Below are positions 45,476-57,219 of a stretch of 64,000 bases of DNA, piece by piece. The stretch comes from Lytechinus pictus (Eukaryota; Echinodermata; Echinoidea; Temnopleuroida; Toxopneustidae), in assembly GCF_037042905.1 (NCBI RefSeq), contig NC_087251.1, positions 42,747,373 to 42,811,372 of the forward strand, read 5' to 3'. Position numbers and translations under genes: made by a program. Every line of letters starts with the position of its first letter. Position 1 is the stretch's first letter. The notes beneath the pieces are model-generated. The model saw nothing but the letters and a program-made list of their open reading frames with translations. It made no database searches and had not been told where the DNA came from.

Positions 45476-45955
45476 TGTAATTCCTATTTCTTTTGTGCTG
45501 TTTGTATATCTCTTTAATACTGGGAGGGATAAGCCAGCAGCAGGGAGAGGAGGGCCGTATTAGCACGACATTCCCCCTTTGTTTTTCTTTTCCACCATAT
45601 CATTTTTTAAGTTTCCCTTTCCATTTTACTTATATTTCTTCTGTTTGTACTTTTTTTAAAGGGGTAAGCAAGACCACCTCGCCCCTTGGTCTGCATGTGC
45701 CTGTCGAATGCAATTTGCATCCTAACTTCCCGTTTTCTTCCTCTTTTGTAATATATGTATTAATTTGTGGAAAAAAACTATTAGAAAGTAATGTTATAAA
45801 GGGAGCCTCGACTTTGCTATTAACATATGCAGTCTTTTAAAAGTTACCTTAGATCCGAGATAATTTATTGTCATGTATAAAATGCACAAAATCTGCTTTC
45901 AAAAAGTGAATACTATTACACCGACAAACACAATTGTTTTTAGCCTACATATTTC

Positions 45956-47150
45956 AACAATCAAATAATGTGAGCGCAAAGCGCGAGCTGAATATTTCTT
46001 ACATTCCCAGCTATATACAGGGCATTCTAAGCACCTTTTAAAATCACGAACAGGATAGGGGTATGACTATACACTTGATGTGATCGCGAAGCGCGAGCCG
46101 AAACGAAATTCGACATCTCACGTTTTGTAAATCATGAAAAGGATGGATAAGTGGATAAATGGATAACATTCCTACATTAATAATTTGATAATCTGATCTG
46201 AAACTGGAACAAGATTCGTATCTAAATAAATATGCGTGCGTGTGTTTAGATTCAAACCTAGAATCTGGACATTCTAATTACATTCTTTATCATAATATCA
46301 ATAATAAGAGCGCGATCCGCGAGCTAAAGATATTTGATTTTCCGATCCCAAAAAAAAAGTTAATTTAAGCGCAATTACGAATTGGATATGGATCGTGCTT
46401 AATAAATGATGCGAGTCAAAGCGCAAGTTGATATTTTTATCAATACATATATTTCCAGTTGCGACCGGGAAATTTTAAGGACATTTTTGTTTTTGTCGAG
46501 AGATGAAACTTGTCGATATTCCGTTCTGAAAAAAAAAACCGGACAATGATTATTAGGAAATAATGAAAATATTATTATCTTACTTATTAATCTAATAAGC
46601 CCAATGAGGTCGCGAAATTAATATCAAGGTAAAAAAACTGGATATTTTGTAATCATGAAAAGGATGCATGGGTTAATATACTTTAAAGAATACTTTAAAA
46701 ATAATGCGAGCGCAAATTGCAAGCCGAAAATTTTGATAAACTGTCAAGAAAGAGGAATTTAAAATAATTTGTTACAATTGATATAGGTATACATTACTCC
46801 CCAATGAAAATGCAAGTGCGCAGCTTTAGCTGATACTATTCAGAATCAGATAAGCCTAAAAAGGGATATTTTTCAAAAAAATATGGAATACACGAAGAGA
46901 ATAGTTACTTGACGAATTAAATAATGCTAGTGCGCAGCGCGAGCGGAAAATGTCGATATTTAGACCATAAAATATAGTCATTTTACAGAAAACTATAAAA
47001 TATATTTGTAAATCAAACAAATTGAAAACTCAGTGTCCGAGAAATATTTCATATATTTACTTCAAAACTTGATATTTTAAGCTCAATATAAGCCTATTGA
47101 GCAAGTTATGTATATCATAGATTAGGCAATGTGAGCACAAAGCGAGCGAA
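45956..47150. repeat. second GCGAAGC-type tandem array
   Basis: Diverged units of about 110 bp, with cores such as GAGCGCAAAGCGCGAGCTG near 45972, GATCGCGAAGCGCGAGCC near 46082, CTAGTGCGCAGCGCGAGC near 46926 and GAGCACAAAGCGAGCG near 47132. Related to the array in 34144-35354. Further units lie at 47967, 48079 and 48247. Outer ends not identified. Confidence 0.7.
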
Positions 47151-48264
47151 AATTTAAAATAGTGACATGAAATCCCCCCCCCCCCCTCATCTTATTTTAT
47201 TCACTCGTCTTACTCCTCTTATTTTCCCTCTTCATTTTCTATTCTCTTTTCTCTTCTTTTTCCTCTCTTTCCATTTTTTCCTGTTTGCTCGTTCCAAAAA
47301 GTGGGGGGGGGGGGGCATTTGATATCAAATTCCAAAAAGTGAGGGGAAGCGTCTCCCTGTCCCCCAGGGATTTCCACCAATGTATGCAATTTGATTTGAA
47401 ATAAAAGAAAACCCTACATCGTCTTTGTAGTCGATTTTTTTTTTAATAGCGTACTTTCATGACGAATTACTTCATTCTCGCCTGCTCCTAAATCGGATTT
47501 AATAAGAAAATCAATGTTTCTTTAAAAAAAAACCGCACCCCAAACCCCAAATAACACCCCTAAATTCATTTAAAAAAAATATATGAACGATAATTTTCTT
47601 GGAGTATTCGCAATTTGTCCGAAAATTATTCTTATTGTCCTCGTCCTTAAATTTACCACTCGTGACGTTGTCCTAAATGTCTCCGGTTCTGTCCTAATAC
47701 GATCTGCATGCTGTCCGCGCCGAACGCCGACAAATTGATTTAGATAATCTTGTCCCAGGACAGTTCCAGGAATGTCCTACGACAATACGCAGACAGTCCT
47801 GGTCGTGTCCTAGGACAAGATCATTTGCATAATCTTTTACGGAATTTGGTTGCGGACAGCATGCCGAAATGACAAAAGTAGCTTCCGCAACCCTTCCTGG
47901 TCTTGTCCGCGCCCAAGTGGAAAACCGCCTTAAAAAAACAAGCTGTGTGTTTCAAACAATTAAATGTGAGCGCGAAGCACGAGCTTAATTTTTTGTATAT
48001 TGACATGATAAAGGAGCATTTTGACAAATTTTGGAAAGAATATCCAAAGAGGATAGGTATCTCACAAATCAAACAATGCGAGTGCGCAGCGCGAGCTGGA
48101 AACTTTTATATAACAATTTGTGTAAATCAAACAAAATAATGAAAGCTTGAGGTGCGAGCTAAAACATTGTGTGCAAATTGATTTCAGAACTGGATATATG
48201 AAATGTCATTTAATTCTCTTGAATGGGAATCATTACAAAGGCAATGCGAGCGCGAAGCGCGTGC

Positions 48265-48798
48265 CACTTCCATTCAAGAGTGGATACCATGCGCGACCAT
48301 GGGGTCTCGAAAAGCACCCTAAACACGTAATTTCCATATTCTGAAAATGCGCCCCTTAACAAGTATTGGCGCGTGAAACCCTACCCTTAACAAGAATTGG
48401 TAACAAAACGATACTCTTGGCAAATGTTCCCTGAAATGAACCCCTAAACAAGTACAGGAATGTTTTATTGTTACGGGTCCTTCGGTCGTCGGCTTTACCT
48501 TATTTGGTTTAGTACGACCCCACCTTCTACACCTCGCGCAAATCGTGACTCTAAATACGAAGTGTTGGGGCAAAAAGGACATCCTTTATAAAACATTTTA
48601 ATTTTGTTTTATCATCCCCGCGAATTCGACCCTAAACACGTAATTTTCCTAGCGAAATAGATACCCTTTTTTCATTATTTTTGTGTTTTTGACACCCTTA
48701 TCACGTTACGTACATAACGTGCCCTATCGTGAAAAAGACATCCTTTTTACGTGTTTTTTTTTTTTGTCGCGCATGGTATCCACTCGTCAATGTAAGTG
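48265..48798. mobile_element. TIR element with CACTT ends
   Basis: Left CACTTCCATTCAAGAG, then TGGATACCATGCGCGAC; right GTCGCGCATGGTATCCACTC, then GTCAATGTAAGTG. This is a 33-bp TIR with about four mismatches. The interior has ACCCTAAACACGTAATTT/CCCTTAACAAGT-type repeats. It sits at the end of a GCGAAGC-type array. Confidence 0.75.
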
Positions 48799-49540
48799 CC
48801 CCCCCCCCCCGCGGGGTTCAAACAAGGACAGAAAATGAGCTATGCCTATATTATACGAATCGCTTCATATTTATCCTCCTAAACATTCAGAATCCATGTC
48901 ATATTCATCATAATCTCTAGATTTATAGAGAAAAAAACAGCAAAAATATTGCTCTACAATTCTAAAAAGAAGGGTATATACATGTATATATTATTTTAAT
49001 TATACGAACCAAAAGTCCAGTTTTCTGTCTTATAATTTACTGTGAAAATCACAAGAATTTGATTTAAAAAAAAATAGGTAGGCCTGTACAATTTTTCTTT
49101 TAATTAAAAAAGAAACAAAAATAGAATGGACAAGAAAGGAAGAATATAAAAGAGAAAAGAAAAATATATTTTAAAAAAAAGAAGAAAAGAAAGGAGAAAA
49201 ACAACGTAAAGGAAAAGGAAAAGTGTTTAAACAAGGACAAAAAAATGAGCTATATGCCTGTATTGTCTTGAAAATGATTTTTTTTAAATAAGATGACTGA
49301 GACACGTACTGCACTGGGCCATGTTAAACCAAGAAAAGAATATAAACCAACAAAATTCTACTTTTAGTTAACGACAGATCGACCGACTGAAATGTGGATG
49401 AAAATATTTTCTGATTCTCCCTTCTTTTCCCCCTTTTCGCGAAAGGTGCATGGATCCTCCCCTGTATAACATACCCCCACGACTCTCCCTCCTTCCACCC
49501 CCCCCCCTTTGGCGAAAGCTGGATACTCCCCTGTACCCCC
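48799..49540. other. intergenic, no gene seen
   Basis: A-rich sequence with a C-tract at 48798-48810 and purine-rich runs at 49100-49210. Frames here are spurious. Confidence 0.4.
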
Positions 49541-49559
49541 TCTCCCGTATCCACAAACA

Positions 49560-49848
49560 TTATCCCAGCTGCCCGTATCCTCGTATCCACGCATGGTATC
49601 CACGTATCCGCGTATCTTCGTATCCATGTATCCAGTTATCAGTACGGTAGTAGTATCCACGTATCCGCGTATCCACGTATCCTCGTATCCATGTATCCAG
49701 TTATCAGTACGGTAGTAGTATCCACGTATCCACGTATCTTCGTATCCATGTATCCATTTATCAGTACGGTAGTAGTATCCACGTATCCCAGTATCCACGT
49801 ATCCTCGTATCCATGTGTATCCACGTATCTTAGTATCCATGTATCCGC
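49560..49848. repeat. inverted copy of the GGATAC minisatellite
   Basis: GTATCCAC, GTATCCGC, GTATCTTC and GTATCCAT octamers, the complement of the array at 41473-42262. They are interspersed three times with AGTTATCAGTACGGTAGTAG. It lies just outside the right arm of the inverted duplication. Confidence 0.88.
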
Positions 49849-49932
49849 TTTTATCTCAAAAACGTAATTTCTAAAAAAGTTAACAAGTACCGGTACGTCG
49901 TATCCGTTGTTTTCTCGTTTTAAAATCTAGAG

Positions 49933-50275
49933 ATTTTTGTAATCGATTCATGACATTGGATTCTAAAGGTAAGCCAAATCCTGACATCGAGGCACAGACT
50001 GGAACCTCAAAAAAACGAAAAGTTCTCTCCTTCTAACCCAGTCGCGATCAGCCATTTTGTTATGATTCATAACAAAAATGGCCGATTGCGACTGGGGTCG
50101 AAGGAGAGAACTTTTTGTTTTTTGAGGTTCCAGTCTGTGCCTCGATGTCAGGATTCTACCACTCGATAGACCTTCATCCATATAATCGTGGTAAGTGCAT
50201 AATTTCTGTTTTCACAATTTATCTTGCTAGATATTTTGACCATAATCTACCCTTGTCCCGTGAGTATGGGTAAAT
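49933..50275. repeat. right arm of large inverted duplication
   Basis: Inverted match to 40938-41108, interrupted by a hairpin element at 49978-50155. The order minisatellite then unique arm is the same in both arms. Confidence 0.82.
49978..50155. mobile_element. near-perfect hairpin MITE inside right arm
   Basis: ATCCTGACATCGAGGCACAG, then ACTGGAACCTC, is repeated inverted at 50120-50155. The arms are about 85 bp, with the tip near TTATGATTCATAA. The left arm of the duplication lacks it, giving an empty site. Confidence 0.82.
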
Positions 50276-50458
50276 ACATTGTTTTCAGCCTGGAGTACCC
50301 CTTGAACTTTTCATTAGAAATGTTATGTACTTCCTAAAATTTTCTCAATGTTTTTTTTTCTTTCCCAGTAAATGTAAGAAATTTGCCCACTCTCTCACAT
50401 ATAGCCTCAATTTTGCAATGATAATGATATATGGTTCTCTTGTCTGCTTCCTTTCTAG

Positions 50459-51607
50459 GTGAAGACGTACGCCTGTCCAACATGTGGAAAAACATTTTCA
50501 TTTTCATGCAATCTGTTCCGACATGAAAAAAACATTCACAAGAAGTTTGTGAACTGCCAGGTTCCTGGTTGCCTTTTCAAGTGCAGCAGCAAACGAAAGT
50601 TGATTGGGCACATGGAATTATTGCATTTTAAAACTCTGGAAAAGGAGACATTGACATTTGCAAATCTGGAGGAGTTCTATAAGTGGAAACTTAGGGAAGA
50701 AGTCCAGAACTTTGTGTGCTTCACCAAGAAAAGAGGCGACATTAAAATGGCACGTTCTACCCATAGACACTATGTCTGTGCTCTCTCAAGAAGACTTGGA
50801 TTTCAGAAAAATACAGACGGTAAGAAGGAGGTGTACTGCCCAGCTCGATTACTTTTGAAAGAGTCTCATGGTAATGGAACTGTAGAGGTCACTTATTATA
50901 AATCGCATTCCCATCCTTTATCCTACTCTGGGTCAAAGAATCTTCCCATGCCAGAGACCCTCCGTCACGAAATCAAAGAGAGGTTGAAAGCTGGTATGAA
51001 CCCTGATAACATTATCTCCGAACTCCGGAAGATGCACAAATCCGAGCTTGCAGTAGCAATTGGGATATACAATCGTCTGCAGTCTGTAACAGCATCTCAC
51101 ATATCCAAAATACAGCGTATGATGATCAAGAAGGGCATGTTGGAAGAGGCAATCCCCCAAAACAAGCCTGGAGAGATGGGAGTACTGAGGATGATGGCAG
51201 AGGCAGACAAGGAAGGTGCAAGTCTCGTCGACGACATCAAACAAATGAATGATGGATTTGTTGTCTTTGATTGCGTGGTACAGGAGCAGATGGATGTTGT
51301 AAATCTTCCTGAAGAATCAACTACTATTCCTGGTGCAAACATCCTCATTCCTGATCCTGTGCTCCCAAAACCTAAAACGAAGCGGAAAAAGGTCAGACGG
51401 GGGAAGAATCCACCAGATGTAATAACTCCGTTCATTGTGAATCCAGAAGGTACTCAAAAGGGTGAATTGGACAGTGTACATGATTCACTCGATAAGGTCA
51501 AACTCTTACTCTCCAGTGGGCAAGTAAGAGAAACAGATCTAACAGGTATTCAGGAAAATCTACAAGGTATAATGAAAATCATAAACGGCAAACATAGGAT
51601 TATGTAA
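50459..51607 (+). CDS. C2H2 and FLYWCH/FAR1-like zinc-finger protein, terminal exon
   Basis: An acceptor CTTCCTTTCTAG|GTGAAG opens the exon. A TAG lies in frame right before it, so an upstream exon must supply the ATG; counting starts at the exon's first codon. Residues 6-27 form a C2H2 finger (C6, C9, H22, H27) and residues 33-56 a second (C33, C38, H51, H56). C107, C127, H150 and H152 (ending CPARLLLK, TYYKSHSHPL) form a FLYWCH/FAR1/WRKY-GCM1-like zinc module, as in proteins related to MULE transposases. A helical segment follows (LRHEIKERLKAGMNPDNIIS to MMIKKGMLEEA). A basic stretch near residue 315 (KPKTKRKKVRRGK) is a likely nuclear signal. No transposase catalytic domain is present. It is probably a nuclear DNA-binding protein, either a host gene or one derived from a transposon. 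Stop TAA at 51605-51607. Confidence 0.72.
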   Translation: MKTYACPTCGKTFSFSCNLFRHEKNIHKKFVNCQVPGCLFKCSSKRKLIGHMELLHFKTLEKETLTFANLEEFYKWKLREEVQNFVCFTKKRGDIKMARSTHRHYVCALSRRLGFQKNTDGKKEVYCPARLLLKESHGNGTVEVTYYKSHSHPLSYSGSKNLPMPETLRHEIKERLKAGMNPDNIISELRKMHKSELAVAIGIYNRLQSVTASHISKIQRMMIKKGMLEEAIPQNKPGEMGVLRMMAEADKEGASLVDDIKQMNDGFVVFDCVVQEQMDVVNLPEESTTIPGANILIPDPVLPKPKTKRKKVRRGKNPPDVITPFIVNPEGTQKGELDSVHDSLDKVKLLLSSGQVRETDLTGIQENLQGIMKIINGKHRIM

Positions 51608-52977
51608 TAAATGATAATGCGATTTCTTTCCTTTCTTGGTTTCTGTGAAACGTTTCTTTGTTTCTAAAACTTCATAAATTTTCCTGTGAAATCTATTGGA
51701 CTTTTGCGTTGAACGTCAAAATTTATTACAAACATTTTAAATTTTATCAAGGTTTGCATTTAAAGATAACGACCATTATTCAGTCGACTTTGATGTGCTG
51801 TCATAAATGAAGTAGCAAAAGTTAGTACTTTGGGTCTTTCAACATTTTTGTCTCACCTGGAAGCGAGATGTGCATGTATGTGCAACTTTTTCGGAAGTGG
51901 CATTGTCAGCACCGCATAACTATCAAAGAAAGCATCTGAAACGTACTCATATCTCCAAACTTAAAATTACAAGGACCTACCACATCAAACTTGGATGACA
52001 TGTAAGGGTGATCAAGTATTGGAAAATAGGTGTACCGTACATGAAATTTCAGGTCACTGCGTCTAAGTCAAAGGTCATTTGGGGGTTACTAAACTGATAT
52101 TACCTTAAAAAACCTAACCCAAGGCTATGATTCTTAATTTTTAAGATAATGTTGAAATGATATTAATCTAGGCTGGTCAAGCAAAGTACATGTATATCAG
52201 AAAATATACACTTTTCAATCTTAATTCCATAATTATTTCACAATTAAGTGTACAGTTTATATTTACAGTTTGATGGTCTGATATCAATCTTGATATACAC
52301 GTACATGTATCATTGACTCAAGTTTTTATCTTTGTTTAGGGGCAAATAAATGCTCATGCTTATTGTCGTAAAATCATAATTGGCTCATATCATTCACATT
52401 ATCAAGCCACATTTCAATTTGAGCATTTAGCCTGACTCCCAACTCAAATATCTAATTGTTTTTCAATATCTGACTATTAATTTGTTTTCGATACTTGGGG
52501 AAAGTAATCATGCAAGTAGGCCAACATATATCATGTGACTTCAAATTAATGCAGTGTCAGATAAATACAATTGTAGCTGTGTATGATTTAAAGTCAGTTT
52601 AAGCATAACATGTTTATACAGTATGTAGCACAGCTGCAGGCCTGCAGCTGTCCTGTTCAGAGCTATAAAACAATTTTCACAACTGAATATTAATTAAAAA
52701 ATATTTGTATACATCGTAGAACCATAAATGAATACATGTGGGCATGTTGATTTATTAAATTATGAAAGGTTTTGAAAATTTTGGAAGTGAAGTGTTGAAA
52801 ATAATTTGAGAAATGACAAAATTGCAGATGCATGAAATATTCCCAGTTTAGATTGAGAATCCATAGTTCTTTTTATTGCTTTGACAAAGTGAACAAAGGA
52901 GAATGTATCTAACTTCGAATTGACTTGATTAAGAGTAACATAATATGTACCGTAAAATAAGAAAGTTATGTCATTTT
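51608..52977. other. 3' flank of zinc-finger gene, no further gene seen
   Basis: AT-rich. At 51846-52140 there is a diverged, partial member of the GTCTCGCCTGCAT family (GTCTCACCTGGAAGCGAGAT, then AAGTCAAAGGTCATTT). Confidence 0.45.
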
Positions 52978-54010
52978 TGTCTCGCCTGCATAGTAGTGGG
53001 AGACTATAGGTGTCGCTTTTCCGACGGCGGCATCGTCAACATTGAAATCTTAACCAAGGTTAAGTTTTTGAAATGTCCTCATAACCTAGAAATTATATGG
53101 AACTAATTCATGAAACTTGGACATAAGGGTAATCAAGTATTACTAAATATCCTGCCTGAGTTTCAGGTCACATGACTAAGGTCAACGGTCATTTAGGGTC
53201 AATGAACTTGGACCATGTTGGGGGAATCAATATCGAAGTCTTAACCAAGGTTAAGTTTTTAAAATGTTGTCATAACTTGGAAAGTATATGAACCTAGTTC
53301 ATGAAACTTAGACATAAGGGTAATAGTGTATCACTTAACATCCTACCCGTGTTTCAGGTCACATTACCAAGGTCAAAGGTCACTTAGGGTCAACAAACTT
53401 TGACCATTTTGGGGGTATTTGTGGAATTGTCATAACTTTTAAAATATATGGATCTAGTTCATGAAACTTAGACATGAGAGCAATTAAGTATTCCTGAAAA
53501 TCCTTTGCAAATTTCAGGTCACATGATCAAGGTCAAAGGTCATTCAGGGTCAACAAACTTTGATAATGCTGGGGGTAATTGTGGAATTGCCATCATAACT
53601 TTAAAAGTTATAGAGCTACTTCATGAAACTTGGACATAAATAGTATGCATCCCTGAATATCATGTGCGCGTTTCAGGTCACATGACCGAGATCAAAGGTC
53701 ATTTAAGGTCAATGAACTGTGGCCGTTTTGGGGGTATTTGTTGAATTGACATTATAATTTAGAAAGTTTATGGATCTACACATGTAGTTCATGAAACATA
53801 AGGGTAATCAAGTACCCGGTATGTTTTGCACATGTCTTAGGTCACATGATCATGGTCAAAGGTCATGTTGGGTCAATGGATATAGTATTTTATTATCATA
53901 TTAGTGTTTTCTTTTGTGAATAATTATTCAATAGCTGTTTTCAAAGTCGGCATTGCTGCTATATCGAATCGCGTAATGCAGGCGAGACTGCCAGAGGCGT
54001 TCCACTTGTT
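52978..54010 (+). mobile_element. GTCTCGCCTGCAT TIR repeat with internal subrepeats
   Basis: The ends are GTCTCGCCTGCATAG (left) and AATGCAGGCGAGAC (right, followed by TGCCAGAGGCGTTCCACTTG). The interior is about five units of 170-190 bp: TCATGAAACTTGGACATAAG, TTTCAGGTCACATGACC, AAGGTCAAAGGTCATTTAGG, then GGTCAATGAACTTTG. Other copies at 54390-54925 and, inverted, 14120-15240. Confidence 0.75.
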
Positions 54011-54302
54011 AATTTTATAATTATTTTCTTCATTCTTAAATGAACTATATATGCATTGTGCTAAATGATTTTAATATAGATGAAAAAGCTTATTTTGTTA
54101 CACTGTCACAGTCACTATTCTTGTTCTCGTAGAATATGCAGTGTTGTAAATTGATTATTTGGACAGTGAAGAAGATCCCCAGTAATAAATCACAATCATA
54201 GATTGAAATGTATTTGAAACAATGAAACAGACACTGACATTGACTCATTCATTTTCATATAGACTCTGCATTTACTTGTGTATCACTGTTGTATAAATTT
54301 CT

Positions 54303-54975
54303 TAGGGGCCATGGGGGGGGGGGGGGGGACTCCAGCCCCCACTTATTTTTCCAAAACCGTGTACAAAAAACAAACTGATTGTGATTTTTGTCTCTCCTGC
54401 ATAGCAGTGCGAGACCATAGGGGCCGCTTTCCTGACGGAGGCGGCAGCATCAACATTGAAATCTTAACCTAAGGCTTAGATAAAGTTTTTTAGTCATCAT
54501 AACTTAGAAAGTATAGGAACCTAGTTCATAAAACTTGGACATAAGAGTAGTCAAGTATCACTTAACATCCCGTGCGAGTTTCAGGTCACATGATCAATAG
54601 TCATTTAAGGTCAATGAACTTTGGCCATGTTGGGGGTAATTGTTGAATTGCCATCATAACTTTGAAAGTTTGCGGATATAGTTCATGAAAGATGGACATA
54701 CATGTAACATTACATACATGTAGGGGTATTCAGGTATTACTGATAAACTTGCACAATATTTAGGTCACATGATCAAGGTCAAATGTCATTTAGGGTCAAT
54801 GAACGTAGTATTCAATGTTATTTGTGTGTGAATAATTGGTTTATAATAGTTTCCAAAGTCAGCACTGCTGCTATATTGAATTGCTTATAATGCAGGCGAG
54901 ACTGCCAGAGGCACTTCACTTGTTTGCATGGTCACCCCCCCACTTTCAAACGGTTCTGTGGCCCCCGTCTATAAT
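54303..54975. mobile_element. GGGGCC-ended element split by a GTCTCGCCTGCAT repeat
   Basis: AGGGGCCATGGGGG at 54304 and CGGTTCTGTGGCCCCCGT at about 54952-54968 look like the two ends of one GC-tract element. A shorter TIR repeat (GTCTCTCCTGCATAG to ATGCAGGCGAGACTGCC, 54390-54912) has inserted between them. Confidence 0.55.
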
Positions 54976-55052
54976 AATTTACTTTTTTTTGGGGGGGGGT
55001 GCTTGTTTGCTGTTTTTTATATATCATTTTGAGGTTCTCATTTCAATAAAGT

Positions 55053-55365
55053 GGATTCCAAAAGAAACTGATCAAACTTTACAAGGGCACTGTACAAATT
55101 CCACTCTGTCAAAATGAACAATCATTTTACACAAGCTAGCTTCAATAATCTTTACTCAGCACATTTTGCTATTTTGCGATTTTGGATTCTAAAACCAATA
55201 GATGTGAGGGGCTATAGCCTCTCTGTGATTGAACCAATCTGTTATTTATTCCCATGTGCTTAGTAAAGATTATTGAAGCGAGCTTGTGTAAAATAATTGT
55301 TCCTTTTTGACCAAGTGGAATTTGTGCAGTGACCTTGTCAAGTTTGGTCAGTTTCTTTTGGAACC
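55053..55365. mobile_element. foldback MITE with about 110-bp arms
   Basis: TTCCAAAAGAAACTGATCAA, then CACAAGCTAGCTTCAATAAT, at the left; the inverse at 55255-55365 (ATTATTGAAGCGAGCTTGTG, then GTCAGTTTCTTTTGGAA). The loop is about 90 bp. Confidence 0.8.
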
Positions 55366-55755
55366 CAGTTTAGATCAAAAAAGAAAACAGCCTGCCTTCA
55401 AGGAAGTCCACTATGTTCCATAGAAGAAATGAATTGACAACTGCAGGTTAACACGCGTAATGAAACCTTCCATTCCGTAAGTAAAATATTTGCGTATAAA
55501 TCAGAGCAAATTGTGCAATACACTGTACATGTGAAACATCCAGTGTACCCCTTCTTAGCTAGATTTCTCTTAAGTCAAAGAAATTTATTTTGACCCAATA
55601 AATTTAATTTGGAAAAGTTACCTGTATTCACAAAATGTTTTTAGTATATATATAGTCAAACATTTATTTTTTCTAAAACAAAATATTGATTTATAGTCTC
55701 AAATCTGCATCTGTCTTTTTAACTACTATTTACTATACTATTTTTTTTTCTTTTT

Positions 55756-56242
55756 AAAGGGCAAGTTCACCCTGAATAAAAGTTTGTTGTGAAAATAGCA
55801 GAAAAATAATAACATATATTGAAGGTTTGAGGAAAATCCATTAAAGATTAAGAAAGTTATTAGAATTTTAAGTTTTGGATTTGTGACATCATAAACGAGC
55901 AGCTGCCCCATATGTTATGTGATATAAAATGCATATGTTTCAATTTTCAACTGTTCGCGATAACTTATTTTCGTTTTATTTTTCGTGAAATGATTTGTCT
56001 ATTAATATACTGAAGGTACAGAAAAAAACCATTTTCAATTTTCTGAGAAAATTACATTTTATTGATTTTGTTACCATACGATATGTAGGAAAGTTGCTCG
56101 CATATGACGTCACAAATCAAATAATTCAAATTCTACTAATACTACTTTAATGGATTTTGTCAAACCCATGGCAACATTTTTTCCATTTATTCTTCCATTT
56201 TTACAACAAACTTTTTGTCATTGTGAACTTCCCCTTTAATTA
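55756..56242. mobile_element. TTAA-type MITE (GGGCAAGTTCACCCT family)
   Basis: Left TTAAAGGGCAAGTTCACCCT, then AAAGTTTGTTGT; right ACAACAAACTTTTTGTCATT, then GTGAACTTCCCCTTTAA. AT-rich, non-coding interior. Confidence 0.7.
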
Positions 56243-56264
56243 CTATTGATGAGGAATATATAAC

Positions 56265-56756
56265 AAAGGATATGTCCACTCCAACAAAATGTTGATAATA
56301 AAAAGATAAAAATTCAAAGAGCATAACACTGAAAACAAAATCGGATGTAATATAAAAAAGTTGTTATATGAAATATTCTAATTTTTTCATCATTGTGCTG
56401 TGAACCAAAGCTTTATTCCTCCCTGAAAATGTGTTATTACCATTGTTATAACATTTTGGTCCAGTCAAGTTGGCCCTCATTGTCAAATCTAAAAAAAAAT
56501 GTATCATTCAAACAATAAAAAAAACAAAAGAAATAGTGAGTGAGGGACATCATCAACTGTCTCATTTGCATGTCACTGAGTCATGTATATCACTGTTTTG
56601 TGAAAAATAACTGAAACCTTAAAATGTTGTATATAAACTTTCCTATTTTACATCTGAAATTGTCTGATTTTGATGACATTTTCACCGTTGTGCTAGTTTG
56701 ATTTTTCTCTATCTATTCAAATTAACATTTTTCTGGGGTGGACTTAACCTTTTAAA
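56265..56756. mobile_element. CAAGTCCACCCC-family MITE, diverged copy
   Basis: Begins GGATATGTCCACTCCAAC and ends CTGGGGTGGACTTAACCTTT. Internal order matches 21288-21864 (GTGAGTGAGGGACATCATC, TTTTGTGAAAAATAA). Confidence 0.65.
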
Positions 56757-57219
56757 GTATAGGCCTACGGTATAACGAGGGCAACACTAAACAAAGTCAA
56801 CAGGACGAAACTAATAAAAACAGTGATCACAAAGTAAAAGGACTGAGGGGGGGGCTGTGCAGGTGAGTGAGATTGAGATAGAGAGGGAAGGGGGCGATTA
56901 GGGAGACAGATTTGAGAGAAGAGAGAGGGGTAGGGGGATGAAAATGAAGAAAAGAAGTCCCCTTTTACCACTGGTCAATGGAAAACCGCCCTGTGGTACC
57001 CTTCAAAGCCGCGGATCCAGGATTGACTTTGTGCCTTTATTTAAAAATCGACAGATTGAGAAGAAAAAAGAAAAAAAAATCACTCCTAAATGGGCTCCCA
57101 AATAAATTAAAGTGATTTTCCAGACTGGGAATATTTATATCTCAATAATAGAGTAAAATTCACAGAGCAAGATGCTGAAAATTTGATCAAAATCAGATAA
57201 AAACTTAAGTTATTGAAGT

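Larger units (their letters stand above)
42263..45955. other. intergenic with repeat fragments, no gene seen
   Basis: Relics of the CAAGTCCACCCC family at 42678-42860 and 44030-44150, the SINE at 44670, one GCGAAGCGCGA unit near 43722 and a GC-tract hairpin at 45389-45475. Otherwise AT-rich. Confidence 0.4.
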
